Part shown: piece after piece, positions 53,040 through 63,557 of the stretch
How the letters are laid out: each line of letters opens with the position of its first letter
Numbering within the stretch: the first letter of the stretch is position 1
Origin: Thermoplasmata archaeon
GTDB lineage: Archaea; Thermoplasmatota; Thermoplasmata; Thermoplasmatales; Thermoplasmataceae
Direction: 5' to 3'
Length of the DNA stretch: 64,000 nt
Assembly: GCA_021797555.1 (NCBI GenBank)
Contig: JAJZZM010000001.1
Coordinates: forward strand, 1 to 64,000
Notes under the pieces: generated by a model
Told to the model about the DNA's origin: nothing
The model's database searches: none
The model's input: only the letters and a program-made list of their open reading frames with translations
Translations under genes and position numbers: made by a program

Positions 53040-53908
53040 CTTACCAGTTTCCAATATTAATATTTTTGCTTACAATTCCCACAGTAATCTATTATCATTT
53101 AATCCATAACCAATACTTATATTCAATTCCATCAACATTCACCCTTACAATCCTTAAATTCAATCCTTAAATTCAATCCATTATTCATTTCAACCATTCC
53201 ATGGCCATTGACTATTCCCGATTCATAATAAATGGCATTCCTCTTTATTCTTGATACAAGTAATATATTTTTATCAGCAAGTAATTTAAACCTCTCCAAA
53301 TTATAATACCCCAGATCAAATACCAATATGGATGAGTACAGCATTTTATTATCTATACTTTTTATAATATTATCAAACAGTGACGAATCATTTACATTGG
53401 CAGATGATATGTATGCATTCAGTGGAACAGTGAACTGGAATACTATTGCAGGAACATGCACCTTCATCCCATTTGATTTCCCTTTATAACTTCCTGAACC
53501 ATTTATAAATGTTTTTATGAATGTAGAATCCATTGCAAGCACACGCATGTATTTGCTGTATACTTTATAATCATGTGCCATTATATATGGTTTTAACAAT
53601 TTATAGAATAGTTCAATGAATGGAATGTATGATTTATTGTTATTAAGCTTTGATAACCATGATTTGCTTATTCCATTGTCAATGGAAGGAGCGGTTAAAT
53701 CATACTTATGCAGTGCACTGTAGATTATAGCATATAAATGGTCAATGAATTTAATCTTATTTGAATTTATATCAATATTCATTGATTCTGATATTTCATT
53801 TGCAGGTTTCTTCAGTATATCTCTAACTGTTTTCATAATGATTGAAAATTAAATTATCCTATAAATATGACTTGGTATGACAAAGGTTAAGTATTGGAAA
53901 CAGGTAAG
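53040..53908 (-). mobile_element. Insertion sequence, ~869 bp, with 17-bp imperfect terminal inverted repeats
   Basis: Left cttaccagtttccaata (53040-53056), right tattggaaacaggtaag (53892-53908), one mismatch; encloses a transposase ORF. Confidence 0.85.
53132..53836 (-). CDS. IS4-like DDE transposase, C-terminus probably altered by frameshift
   Basis: MRVLAMDSTFIKTFINGSG...KGKSNGMKVHVPAIVFQFTVPLNAYISSANVNDSSLFDNIIKSI..SSILVFDLGYYNLERFKLLADKNILLVSRIKRNA. Confidence 0.8.
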   Translation of the reverse strand: MKTVRDILKKPANEISESMNIDINSNKIKFIDHLYAIIYSALHKYDLTAPSIDNGISKSWLSKLNNNKSYIPFIELFYKLLKPYIMAHDYKVYSKYMRVLAMDSTFIKTFINGSGSYKGKSNGMKVHVPAIVFQFTVPLNAYISSANVNDSSLFDNIIKSIDNKMLYSSILVFDLGYYNLERFKLLADKNILLVSRIKRNAIYYESGIVNGHGMVEMNNGLNLRIEFKDCKGEC

Positions 53909-54119
53909 ATACTTTCAACAAAGTTATTTTCAATATTTTCATATCCCCAATATCCTTAGATATTAGAAATAAAATATAATCATGGAATTCTTTGAAATTA
54001 TCATAATCAAGATACAAATACTCGTTGTTCCCTTTAATCTGAGATTTTTCAATGTTGTTTGTCTCTTTGTCTATGTCAATTATCCTATCGACAATTATGT
54101 GCTTCCTATTTTTAGGCAA
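53909..54119 (-). pseudogene. Gene fragment cut by the IS right end
   Basis: TTG-initiated ORF 53859-54119 runs into the IS inverted repeat, so its C-terminus is IS-derived. Confidence 0.4.
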
Positions 54120-54179
54120 TTAGGAGAATAAAGTTACTAATTTTAGCTACACCGACATAATTTTTAAGAACTACTCTCT

Positions 54180-55220
54180 TCATTTCTTTAATATAATTGC
54201 AAAACATCCCTCTTCCTTTTTATGGATGAATTTAAAATAAAACATATTTGAAAGATAACACACCGTCTTAGAAGTTGCAACTCGCTTCATAGTACTCTTA
54301 AAAAACCCGATATGATAATTTGTTTCAACACAACCACGGAGGTCGCTGGTTAAAGTAGATGTAGGTAATTTAGGTAATTTATTGGAAAAGTGTTTATCTA
54401 TAATAAAATTTACAAGTAAATTTGAATGGTTAAAATTGAAACAACCCTTATCTGGAAAAATAAAATCGACTTTTAATCCAAGGCTTTTAGAAATTGTTTG
54501 AAAAGATTTTTTACTAAACCAAAATCTATGTACTGGAGGTAACTCAGTTTCCCATACCTTATTAACGTTATAATAATGAGGAGTAGTCAATAAAATAACA
54601 CCTGTTTCATTTAATAATGGTAAACACCCGCTTATAAGCCCAAGAGGATTATTAACGTGTTCTATCACCTCCGTCATTACAATTAAGTCAAACTTTTGTT
54701 GTGAACTGCTACTTAGTTTCTCTAAACTAATAGCCTTATAAAAAGAGCCAAATAAATTGATGGCATTTCTAACACTAGTTTCTGATATATCAATCCCAAG
54801 TGTTGAATAGCCAGTTTTGTTTAAAGCATAAGTTAGATACCCAAGGCCAGTTCCTACTTCTAATATAGATTTTACTTTTTCCTTTTTATCATTTAGGTAA
54901 TTATAAACGGCTTCATAAGCAAATTCCTGTTTAGAAAGGAATTTAAAAGGTTCTTTTTCATAAATCACTGATTTTGCGTATTTTTTATACCTATCGTAAG
55001 CTGGAACACATTGGAGATTATAAATGGCATTGTATACTTCTTCTGAGGTGCCAGGGGCAAGAATGAATTCTGTAATGCAATTATTACATTTAAAAATATC
55101 ATAACTCGTTCCATCCACGTATCCTGGATAATTAGAGTAAATTTTCTCTACATTATAGCTTTGACATATTGGACATTCATAATTGGAATTCTTATTAGAA
55201 ACATCTTCAACGCTTTCCAA
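54180..55220 (-). CDS. SAM-dependent methyltransferase with N-terminal zinc ribbon
   Basis: YECPICQSYNVEKIY...FKCNNC zinc ribbon; ILEVGTGLGYLTYALNKTGYSTLGIDIS motif I; FDLIVMTEVIEHVNNP. Confidence 0.88.
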   Translation of the reverse strand: MESVEDVSNKNSNYECPICQSYNVEKIYSNYPGYVDGTSYDIFKCNNCITEFILAPGTSEEVYNAIYNLQCVPAYDRYKKYAKSVIYEKEPFKFLSKQEFAYEAVYNYLNDKKEKVKSILEVGTGLGYLTYALNKTGYSTLGIDISETSVRNAINLFGSFYKAISLEKLSSSSQQKFDLIVMTEVIEHVNNPLGLISGCLPLLNETGVILLTTPHYYNVNKVWETELPPVHRFWFSKKSFQTISKSLGLKVDFIFPDKGCFNFNHSNLLVNFIIDKHFSNKLPKLPTSTLTSDLRGCVETNYHIGFFKSTMKRVATSKTVCYLSNMFYFKFIHKKEEGCFAIILKK

Positions 55221-55718
55221 GATTACTCATCCTATACCTTAATCCATTTCCATATTTAATCTTTTTTTGCTAATACCATAACATAGATTTGTTTATCTGC
55301 AATTGGTTATGGATAGTATATTATATTAATTTTATTAAAATTTTACGTTGATTTAAATTCATCTAATTTTAAGCATAGAATTTATTGGTTTTATTAAACT
55401 AAAATTATAAATTTTAGATTAAATTAAGAATTAATGTTCTAATTATAGCAAGTAGTATTTTAAAAATATATTAATGAATAATTATTAGATTTATTTTTAA
55501 ATATATATAAAATTAAATGAAAATAATTATAATAAAAATATTTATTTTAAAACATATAAAATGATAATTTTACAAAGAAAATCAAATTAAAACATAATAT
55601 AAATACATACTATAATATTTTATTAACCAGGGTTAGTTTTCCTATATTATAAATAATATTATACAATTGCAAACTTTATAAGGCACCATATTTATTAATA
55701 AATATCATATAATCAGGC

Positions 55719-56684
55719 ATGGATGGAAAACCATTTATTTCAGTAATAATCACGGCATACAACAGGAAAGAGTTTTTATTAAATGCAATTAAAAGCGCAT
55801 TAAACCAGACATTATCCAAGGATAAATATGAAATCATTGTAATAAAGAACTTTAATGACAATAAAATAGATAAATTTATGGATGAAAATAATATAACATC
55901 AATAATTTCTGATGGAATAGAAGGCGAGTATCCATATATTGCATTAAATAAATCCAATGGAGAAATATTATCGTTTCTGGATGACGATGATTTAATGAGG
56001 GAAAATAAGCTTGAAATAGTATATAATATATTCAATGATAAAAACATAGGATACTACCATAATAACTTTGAGGTTTTATTGAATAATAATATTGTGTATA
56101 ATAAATTAATAAATTCGCCTAGATATAAAACAATTGAAATAGACAACAAGGATAAAAATAAGTATATTTATTACATGGAAAAAAAATTATTATATGTTAA
56201 TAATTCGTGCATATCAATTCGCAAGGAAATATTAAAGCCATGGTCACTATATTTAAAAAATCAGGCTGCAAATATAGATCGTTTTATTTTTATAAGCGCA
56301 TTATTATCAAAATTCAACCTTTATATGGATAACAGAATATTAAATTCATACAGAATACATAATGACCAAACAGGAGTTTTAGTATCCAATAATATCAATG
56401 TTCTGGCCAGGAAAAAACTTGAATTCATAAACAAAAGCTTAACAGCATTTAACAATATAATGAAAATGGCTAATAATTCAAGGTTTGAGGGCTATGTAAG
56501 AACCAGAATAACAAATCTAAAACTTGCATATAACTTCTGGTCATTTGAAAATAGATATAAAATAAGTTTAAATGATTATTTGGATTATATAAATAATAAG
56601 GATTTTAATGAGATACCAAGATTAATAATCTATAAAACGCCAAAATTTATAAGGAAAAGATTAATAAAAATTATTTATAGATAG
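55719..56684 (+). CDS. Family 2 glycosyltransferase (paralog C)
   Basis: FISVIITAYNRKEFLLNAIKSALNQTLSKDKYEIIVIKNFND ... LSFLDDDDLMRENKLE. Confidence 0.9.
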   Translation: MDGKPFISVIITAYNRKEFLLNAIKSALNQTLSKDKYEIIVIKNFNDNKIDKFMDENNITSIISDGIEGEYPYIALNKSNGEILSFLDDDDLMRENKLEIVYNIFNDKNIGYYHNNFEVLLNNNIVYNKLINSPRYKTIEIDNKDKNKYIYYMEKKLLYVNNSCISIRKEILKPWSLYLKNQAANIDRFIFISALLSKFNLYMDNRILNSYRIHNDQTGVLVSNNINVLARKKLEFINKSLTAFNNIMKMANNSRFEGYVRTRITNLKLAYNFWSFENRYKISLNDYLDYINNKDFNEIPRLIIYKTPKFIRKRLIKIIYR

Positions 56685-56778
56685 GTAATATAATTTTTAT
56701 ATACTATTTTTATAATGCATCCAAATTGGGAATTTTTATTATATATCTTAAATAATCAATAACTTTTAGTCATCATAA

Positions 56779-57009
56779 TTACATTATTTTAATTTTTTTC
56801 ATTTCATATGAAAGCCTTGCCCTGATGGAAAAAACCAGCCCAATAAGTAAAAGAGAAAGAACAAATATTGAAATATATATGGGATACATTGGACCAACAA
56901 TATACGCAACTCCTGTAAGAATGGTTACAAGAGCTATAAGGTAATACGTAAGCAATGCTATGACTATTGCTATTAGCGGAATGTTAATCTTATTTGGAAG
57001 AGGTTTCAT
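56779..57009 (-). CDS. Small membrane protein, 76 aa
   Basis: Two TM segments. Confidence 0.45.
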   Translation of the reverse strand: MKPLPNKINIPLIAIVIALLTYYLIALVTILTGVAYIVGPMYPIYISIFVLSLLLIGLVFSIRARLSYEMKKIKIM

Positions 57010-57498
57010 AATTTCACCTATTTTATTTAATTTTTATTTATGATTTTATAAATAATTTCCATTATTTTATATTTACGTTTTTATTTGTGTTTAAGCATAT
57101 TCAAAAAATATATGATTTATCGCTCTTTTAAAAATTACCTCATTCATTGATTTGAAAATATTCAAAATGATGATAATTTATTGGCATTTTAAAAATATTT
57201 GATTCTATAAATTCTACATATAATCTCAGTGGCTTTCAGTACATTATATTGATTTGTATAATAAATGATTTTTATTTATATAACAATTATAATATTAGGC
57301 TTGTTTAATAATCAGTATTTAACATCAAGGTCGAAATAAATACACCCATACGGATGGTAGTCAATATGCCATAGTACGTTAATTATTTATTATAGTTTGA
57401 TCCATATAACCACAATGATTTACCCTGGCAACAAAACTATTGCATTAGGAAATAAAGTATAAATATAAGTTATACATTAGTATAATAGTGAGTTATAC

Positions 57499-57747
57499 AT
57501 GCTTGAAGAAGAAATGAGTGTAGGCCCCAAGGGGCAGGTGGTAATACCGGTTGCATTAAGAAAAACATTAAAAATCACGCCGGGTTCAAAGGTGATTTTC
57601 AAATTGGATGGTGATAGAATAATACTGGAAAAACTGAAAACAGATTCGGTAAATATCTTTAGGGAAATTGCCAAAAATGGAAAAAATGTAAATGAAATAA
57701 AATATAATGAATATAAAGACGAAATTTTTAAAAGGAATAAATTATGA
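57499..57747 (+). CDS. AbrB/VapB-type antitoxin
   Basis: VGPKGQVVIPVALRKTLKITPGSKVIFKLDGDRIILEK swapped-hairpin motif. Confidence 0.88.
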   Translation: MLEEEMSVGPKGQVVIPVALRKTLKITPGSKVIFKLDGDRIILEKLKTDSVNIFREIAKNGKNVNEIKYNEYKDEIFKRNKL

Positions 57748-58160
57748 TATATATAGATTCCAATGTATTTATATTTGCCTCACTTAACAATGAAGAATTA
57801 GGTAATAATGCAAGACTTATTTTGGAAGAGGTAGAAAATAGAAATATTGAGGCAATAACAAGTGCATTAACCTTTGATGAGGCCATCTGGATAATAAAAA
57901 AGAATAGAAATTTTGAAGATGCAATATCTGCCGGTGAGGCTTTTTTGAATATGCCCGGGCTTCATTTGGTTGATGTAAATCAGGATTTGCTGGCACTTTC
58001 AATGGATATCATGAAACGATATAAAACCGATCCAAGAGATTCAATTCATGCAGCAACTGCAATAACGCAAAAGGCAAACATCATCATATCTGAAGACTCA
58101 GATTTCGACAGAATAAAGGAATTAAAAAGAAGGGGCATAATGGAATTTAAAATACAGTAA
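57744..58160 (+). CDS. VapC-type PIN-domain toxin
   Basis: MIYIDSNVFIFA, LTFDEAIW, DPRDSIHAATAI, IISEDSDFDRI acidic PIN residues; 4-nt overlap with antitoxin. Confidence 0.88.
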   Translation: MIYIDSNVFIFASLNNEELGNNARLILEEVENRNIEAITSALTFDEAIWIIKKNRNFEDAISAGEAFLNMPGLHLVDVNQDLLALSMDIMKRYKTDPRDSIHAATAITQKANIIISEDSDFDRIKELKRRGIMEFKIQ

Positions 58161-58492
58161 TATGCATTAATTCAATTCATTCAAAAAGCAAATTATAGAC
58201 TTGTTTTATATCTAAATTTTTGTTGGTTTTTGCATTATAATTTTGCTGTTCGATTCTTAACTATTCCGATTTTAAACAGCTCCATAACACGTGTTGCCAT
58301 GATTATCCCGCCCTATTCCAGAATTGATTTTACTATTTTGGTGATTTTTTATTATTCTTTATTAATTTAAGAATAAATATTGTATCATCCTTTAAATAAT
58401 GGTCTGAATATTATAACATTGTTGTAATAACAAAATATAAGGATTTAATGTATAGATGAAAAACATTATTATATATGTAAAGCTTATAATTT

Positions 58493-59280
58493 ATGATAAG
58501 GGCAGTGGCCTTTGTGCCAAATTCTCCAAGCCTCATAGGAAATATTGGCGTGGACCATAAAGAAACAATAAGTGCTCTTGAAAAACTTGGAAAGGAAATA
58601 AAGGATTGTGTTGATAATGTTATAATTATGATACCGCATTTTCAAACATCAGGCGGATTTGGAATTGTTGGCACACCAAGGCTTAAGCAGATTTTGCTTA
58701 TTATGGATTTCCTCCTGAACTCTATAATGTTAAATATGAACCTCCGGGAGACCATGAACTTGCAGAGCAGATAATAGAACTTGGAAATGGCAATGATATT
58801 AATATTGGCATGGTTGATAACTGGGGTCTCGACCACGGTGCATGGTCGCCACTTTTGCATATTTTTAATGATGCATCAGTGCCGGCAATTCTGGTTTCAA
58901 TATGTCCTGATATGGGTGCACAGGCGCATGTTGACCTCGGCAGGCTCATAAGGTCTTTACAAATTAAGGGAAATTTATGCGTTCTTGCAAGCGGTTCTTT
59001 GATTCACAGGCTTGACCTGTTTCAGAGTGGTGTTAATGAAACACCACCACTGGCAATGGAATATCTGGAAAACTGCATATCCTCATTAGAAAATGGAACA
59101 TGGGATAATATATTTGATTCTAAACCCGATATTTTAAGGGTCGCATCCCCTGAGGGTTACAATCTTCCATTGAGGTTCATACATGGCGTGGTTGGAGAGA
59201 AAATTAAGGCAACAATACTTTCAAATGAAATGGAATTCAACGCAGCATCACTGACAACCATAAGGTTTGAGGCTATTTAA
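58493..59280 (+). pseudogene. Class III extradiol dioxygenase-like gene split by a frameshift
   Basis: Frame 1 MIRAVAFVPNSPSLIGNIGVDHKETI...MIPHFQTSGGFGIVGTPRLKQI; frame 2 YYGFPPELYNVKYEPPGDHELAEQIIELGNGNDINIGMVDNWGLDHGAWSPL...; shift at about 58685-58705. Confidence 0.75.
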
Positions 59281-59667
59281 GAGAATGATGCCATATATTA
59301 TCCAGTTGTTATTTTTGGTTAATTTATATTGGTTATCATTTATATTTTATTTATATATTCGGTTAAAACCCAATCATAACATTTTAATGTAAAAATCTAA
59401 TAAGTGAATATCTAATTAAAGTATTGCATGAGAATTTAGATATTAAAAACATTAAATACATATAAGAATTTATTTTTATGTGGTATAATTAATATCATCA
59501 TTTATAAGCATCCTTTAATTTATTATATTAATTATAAAAATAAACCTTTAACATCATTTCCTGAATTATACATTCATGTTTTAAGACCTTATTATTTTAC
59601 CAAATAATATCTTTATGTATTTCACATTCAATCATAATTATAATATATATAAAATATATTAGTAAAA

Positions 59668-60597
59668 GTGGATTACAAAATGCTGGAAAATTTGTGGAGT
59701 TCAAATAATTTGGACAATCTGATTAAATTTTATAAATTTATAAATAATCCTGAGAAGGCATATAATTTCTCCATAAACAGGAAAAAGCCGGACATAAAAA
59801 TATATCACCATAATAATAATTCCAGTATATGTTTTATAATTCCAACTATTAGCATAGATAATTTTTTGAAAACTTCTTATTGGAACCTTGTTTCCAGATT
59901 TGATGCAGTAATCGTTGAATCAGGCGGGCAATATTTTAACTATGCCAGGAGCATAAATAATGGCATATGCAAGGCGTTAAAATATGATTATAAAACACTG
60001 ATATTGAGCAATGATGATATGGAAATTATTGACAACAGTGATAAATTATTAGAAGAAATAGAAAATTTAAGGGAATTTGATATTATATTGCCAACAAAGA
60101 TTAGAAAAGGCAAATCCAATTTCTCAATATCAGATCAATTTAATATTGTTAATTTTAATGCTATAACCAGATATACAAATTATATCAACTGGTTTATTAA
60201 CAAAAATGCCAATTTCAATGAATTCAGAGCCATATTAAAAGGTATTGATGGCTATAAATATACTATATTTGAAGGCAGTGGAAACAAAAAACTGGATAAT
60301 CTTATTTTAAAATTCCTTAAAATAAAATATGGCAAAATTCCATTATTTAACTCCTTTGGTATATTCAAAAGATCGGTTTTGGAAAAAGAGAATATGGATG
60401 AAACCTTTATAAATGGTAAGGAGGATTATGAATTTGTTATAAGACTGGTTAATGATAAATTTTCATTTGGCAAAAGCACATTCAGAATAGCAGACATAGG
60501 TGGTCAATCACTGAACAAATATAATAACAATCTGAGGATTTTAAAGGATTTATTATCAGAATTAATTCTTAATTATTATATTGAAAACTATTTTTAA
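59668..60597 (+). CDS. GT-A-type glycosyltransferase-like protein (GTG start)
   Basis: FIIPTISIDNFLKTSYWNLVSRFDAVIVESGGQYFNYARSINNGICKALKYDYKTLILSNDDMEII. Confidence 0.65.
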   Translation: MDYKMLENLWSSNNLDNLIKFYKFINNPEKAYNFSINRKKPDIKIYHHNNNSSICFIIPTISIDNFLKTSYWNLVSRFDAVIVESGGQYFNYARSINNGICKALKYDYKTLILSNDDMEIIDNSDKLLEEIENLREFDIILPTKIRKGKSNFSISDQFNIVNFNAITRYTNYINWFINKNANFNEFRAILKGIDGYKYTIFEGSGNKKLDNLILKFLKIKYGKIPLFNSFGIFKRSVLEKENMDETFINGKEDYEFVIRLVNDKFSFGKSTFRIADIGGQSLNKYNNNLRILKDLLSELILNYYIENYF

Positions 60598-60969
60598 TGT
60601 AAAATTTTATTCATGAATTATCTTTATTTAATGAGATAAAAAACTATGTTGCACATGTTGATAATGACCATGTTGAAATAATATAACAAAGGCGTTTATT
60701 GAAAACGCAATAAAAATATTTTTATACTTTGATTGTAAATTTTAGCATGTATAACAATTATATGCATTCATAACTAAAAGCATTATAAATATATTAAAAT
60801 AAAGATTTTTATTGATATTATAATTATAATATTAGATTAATTTGTCCTTTAGAAATTGTTTAATTATTAATAAACATCATAAATTTATAAAACAATAAAT
60901 ATCATCATGGGATAATAGAATACGTCAATTAATGGAACCTCAATTCCTGGTTCGTCTTATTCGTCAGTT

Positions 60970-61893
60970 ATGGGTATTGAAATAACATCCATTGCATTCC
61001 GGTTATTAAAAATTCAGGAAATATCAATATTTCTGCTATATACAGGCTTAATTATATATTTATCACTTTCATTAATCTTTTTGTTTAAGATAATACAATT
61101 TACAAAAAATATATCATTTATTAGCAGGAATAAAATATTGGGTTATTTTACATTTTCAGCAGGCAGTGCAGTTCTTGGTACAAGGCTAATCGTGAATGGG
61201 TTATATTTCTTTGCCTATTTACTTTTTTATTTAACAATAGTATCAATTGCTGTTTTTGCAATAATGTATTTCAATGAATACAGAATAAAGATAGATTTAC
61301 ATTTTTACTTCATGCCATTTATATCAATTTTAAGTTTTTCCGTACTATTTTCTCAGATGTTATATATTATAAATATAAGGTCTCAATATTATACGCTGCT
61401 TTTAACATTTTTATTTTTGGCAGGCAATGCCGGATATATTGCAGTAACCGCAAAGGCGTTTAAATCGTATAATAAAATATTCAATTCATCAAAAATAAAT
61501 GGATTTTATATGGTTTATGCCGGGATTGGGTCACTTGCATCCCTAGCCGGGCTAAATGCCATTAAAATTATTTCAAATGTTTTTGTTTTTGCTTTTATTG
61601 AGAAATTATCATATATTGATTATTTCTATGGCATTATAATGTCATTTTTTGTATTGACCCTATTTTTTATTAAATTTATAAGAAATATAAGTCATAAATA
61701 CAGTGTTAGCTGGTGGGGCGCTGTCTTCCCACTGGGGGTTTTATCTGCAGGATCATCAATAGTATGGTTTTTAACCGGTATTCCTGCTGTTAAATATTTT
61801 GCTTATTTTTATGCGTTCATGGCTTTAATTCTGATTATATATGCATTTATACATATTTCATGGATATTTATATCTGAATTGAGGAGTAAGTAG
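60970..61893 (+). CDS. Polytopic membrane protein, unknown function
   Basis: 307 aa, about 8 hydrophobic segments; stop overlaps an IS-end-like sequence at 61892. Confidence 0.6.
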   Translation: MGIEITSIAFRLLKIQEISIFLLYTGLIIYLSLSLIFLFKIIQFTKNISFISRNKILGYFTFSAGSAVLGTRLIVNGLYFFAYLLFYLTIVSIAVFAIMYFNEYRIKIDLHFYFMPFISILSFSVLFSQMLYIINIRSQYYTLLLTFLFLAGNAGYIAVTAKAFKSYNKIFNSSKINGFYMVYAGIGSLASLAGLNAIKIISNVFVFAFIEKLSYIDYFYGIIMSFFVLTLFFIKFIRNISHKYSVSWWGAVFPLGVLSAGSSIVWFLTGIPAVKYFAYFYAFMALILIIYAFIHISWIFISELRSK

Positions 61894-62300
61894 TTGCATA
61901 ATTCATTTTAACAAAATTTTAATTCAACATAAATTCCTTGCATGTTAAATACATGGAATTGATTGGCTTTTTATGATACCAAAACCTTTTATTTTTAGAT
62001 TAAATAACTCTATAAATATAGGTTTTAATTATAGAGGAAATTACTATAAAAATATAATAATCAATGAAAGATTTCTTGGATAATAGTGTATTATAAAGAT
62101 AGAATAAACTATTAAATATATACATTATAATAAAATACGAGGATTGTTTAAGATTTCAGTAATAATATTATATTTGGCTAAATTTAGGGATTATTACAGA
62201 GGATTTTTAAATAAATTAAAGGAAAACCATAAAAGAATAATTATTATAATGGATGATGATAAATGTTTCATGAAATGGAAATATTTTTATTTAATACTTA
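61892..62300 (+). mobile_element. Decayed IS related to 8102-8404
   Basis: Shared left-end sequence and degenerate transposase frame: MKDFLDNSVL*... ISVIILYLAKFRDYYRGFLNKLKENH. Confidence 0.5.
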
Positions 62301-62501
62301 ATATTCAGGATCAATTATTATAATTATTACTTGCAATTATCAATAAATGAAAGTGTAGTAACACTATCAATGGCATATGAAGAAAATTATGGTAATTTAA
62401 ATGTTAAAAATAATAAGTATATATGAGAACTCATTTTAGGATACCTACTTTTAAAAATGCATAACGAAAATTAAAATATAACTATACTATTAAACAAAAA
62501 T

Positions 62502-63557
62502 ATGAAGTCGGCACTAATTACAGGCATAACAGGTCAGGATGGGGCATATCTTGCAAAGTTATTATTAGAAAAAGATTATAAGGTTTATGGATTATACAGA
62601 AGGTTAAGCACACCAAATTTCTGGAGACTCCAAAATCTAAATATATACAATAGGGTTAATTTAATATCCGGTGATTTAACAGATTTATCATCTGTTTTAA
62701 ATGCCTTTAAGGCATCAAATCCTGATGAGGTTTATCATCTAGCAGCACAGAGCTTTGTAGAAGCCTCCTTTGAATCACCATTGGCAACAGCAGAGGTCAC
62801 AGGATTATCAACAACAAGGATTTTAGAGGCGGCAAAATTATATTACCCAAATACTAGGGTATATTATGCAGGCACAAGTGAGATGTTCGGATCATCTTAT
62901 GATGAAAATGGCCTTAATGAAAATTCTATTTTTAAGCCAATGAGTCCATATGCAGCTGCTAAACTATACGGCTACTGGATATCAAATATTTACAGGAATG
63001 GCTATAAATTATTTGTGTCATCTGGAATACTCTTTAACCATGAATCTGAAATAAGGGGTTTGGAATTTGTAACAAGAAAGATAGTAAATGAGGTTGCAAA
63101 AATACATTACGGCCTAGAAAAAAAGATAAGGCTTGGAAATATAAAGGCAAAAAGGGATTGGGGATATGCACCGGAATATGTTGAGGCAATGTACAGGATG
63201 CTACAGCAGGATTCACCTGATGATTATGTAATTGCAACAAATGAAACACATAGTGTAGAGGAGTTTTTACAGCTAGCGTTTGATTATATAAATGAAGATT
63301 ACACAAAATACCTTGAGATTGATAAAAGGTTTTTAAGACCTTTGGATGTTCCTGCATTAAAAGGAGATTATTCCAAGGCTAGGGATAAACTTGGCTGGGA
63401 GCCTAAAATAAAGTTCAATGAAATTGTAAAATTGATGATGAAGGCAGAGCTTAAAAGGTGGGAATTATATTTAAATGGAGAGCAGTTCCCATGGGATGTC
63501 CCCAACTATCCAAATGAGAATGCTTTATTAAAAACTTATTACAAGGTGAAAAAATGA
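62502..63557 (+). CDS. gmd: GDP-mannose 4,6-dehydratase
   Basis: ALITGITGQDGAYLAKLLLEKDYKVYGLYRR, YHLAAQSFVEASFESPLATAEVTGLSTTRILEA, SPYAAAKLYGYWI, DWGYAPEYVEAMY. Confidence 0.93.
   Translation: MKSALITGITGQDGAYLAKLLLEKDYKVYGLYRRLSTPNFWRLQNLNIYNRVNLISGDLTDLSSVLNAFKASNPDEVYHLAAQSFVEASFESPLATAEVTGLSTTRILEAAKLYYPNTRVYYAGTSEMFGSSYDENGLNENSIFKPMSPYAAAKLYGYWISNIYRNGYKLFVSSGILFNHESEIRGLEFVTRKIVNEVAKIHYGLEKKIRLGNIKAKRDWGYAPEYVEAMYRMLQQDSPDDYVIATNETHSVEEFLQLAFDYINEDYTKYLEIDKRFLRPLDVPALKGDYSKARDKLGWEPKIKFNEIVKLMMKAELKRWELYLNGEQFPWDVPNYPNENALLKTYYKVKK

Noticed and set aside
58200-58420. Possible N-terminal gene fragment on minus strand (MATRVMELFKIGIVKNRTAKL*)
   Set aside because: Only about 21 aa with no family assignment
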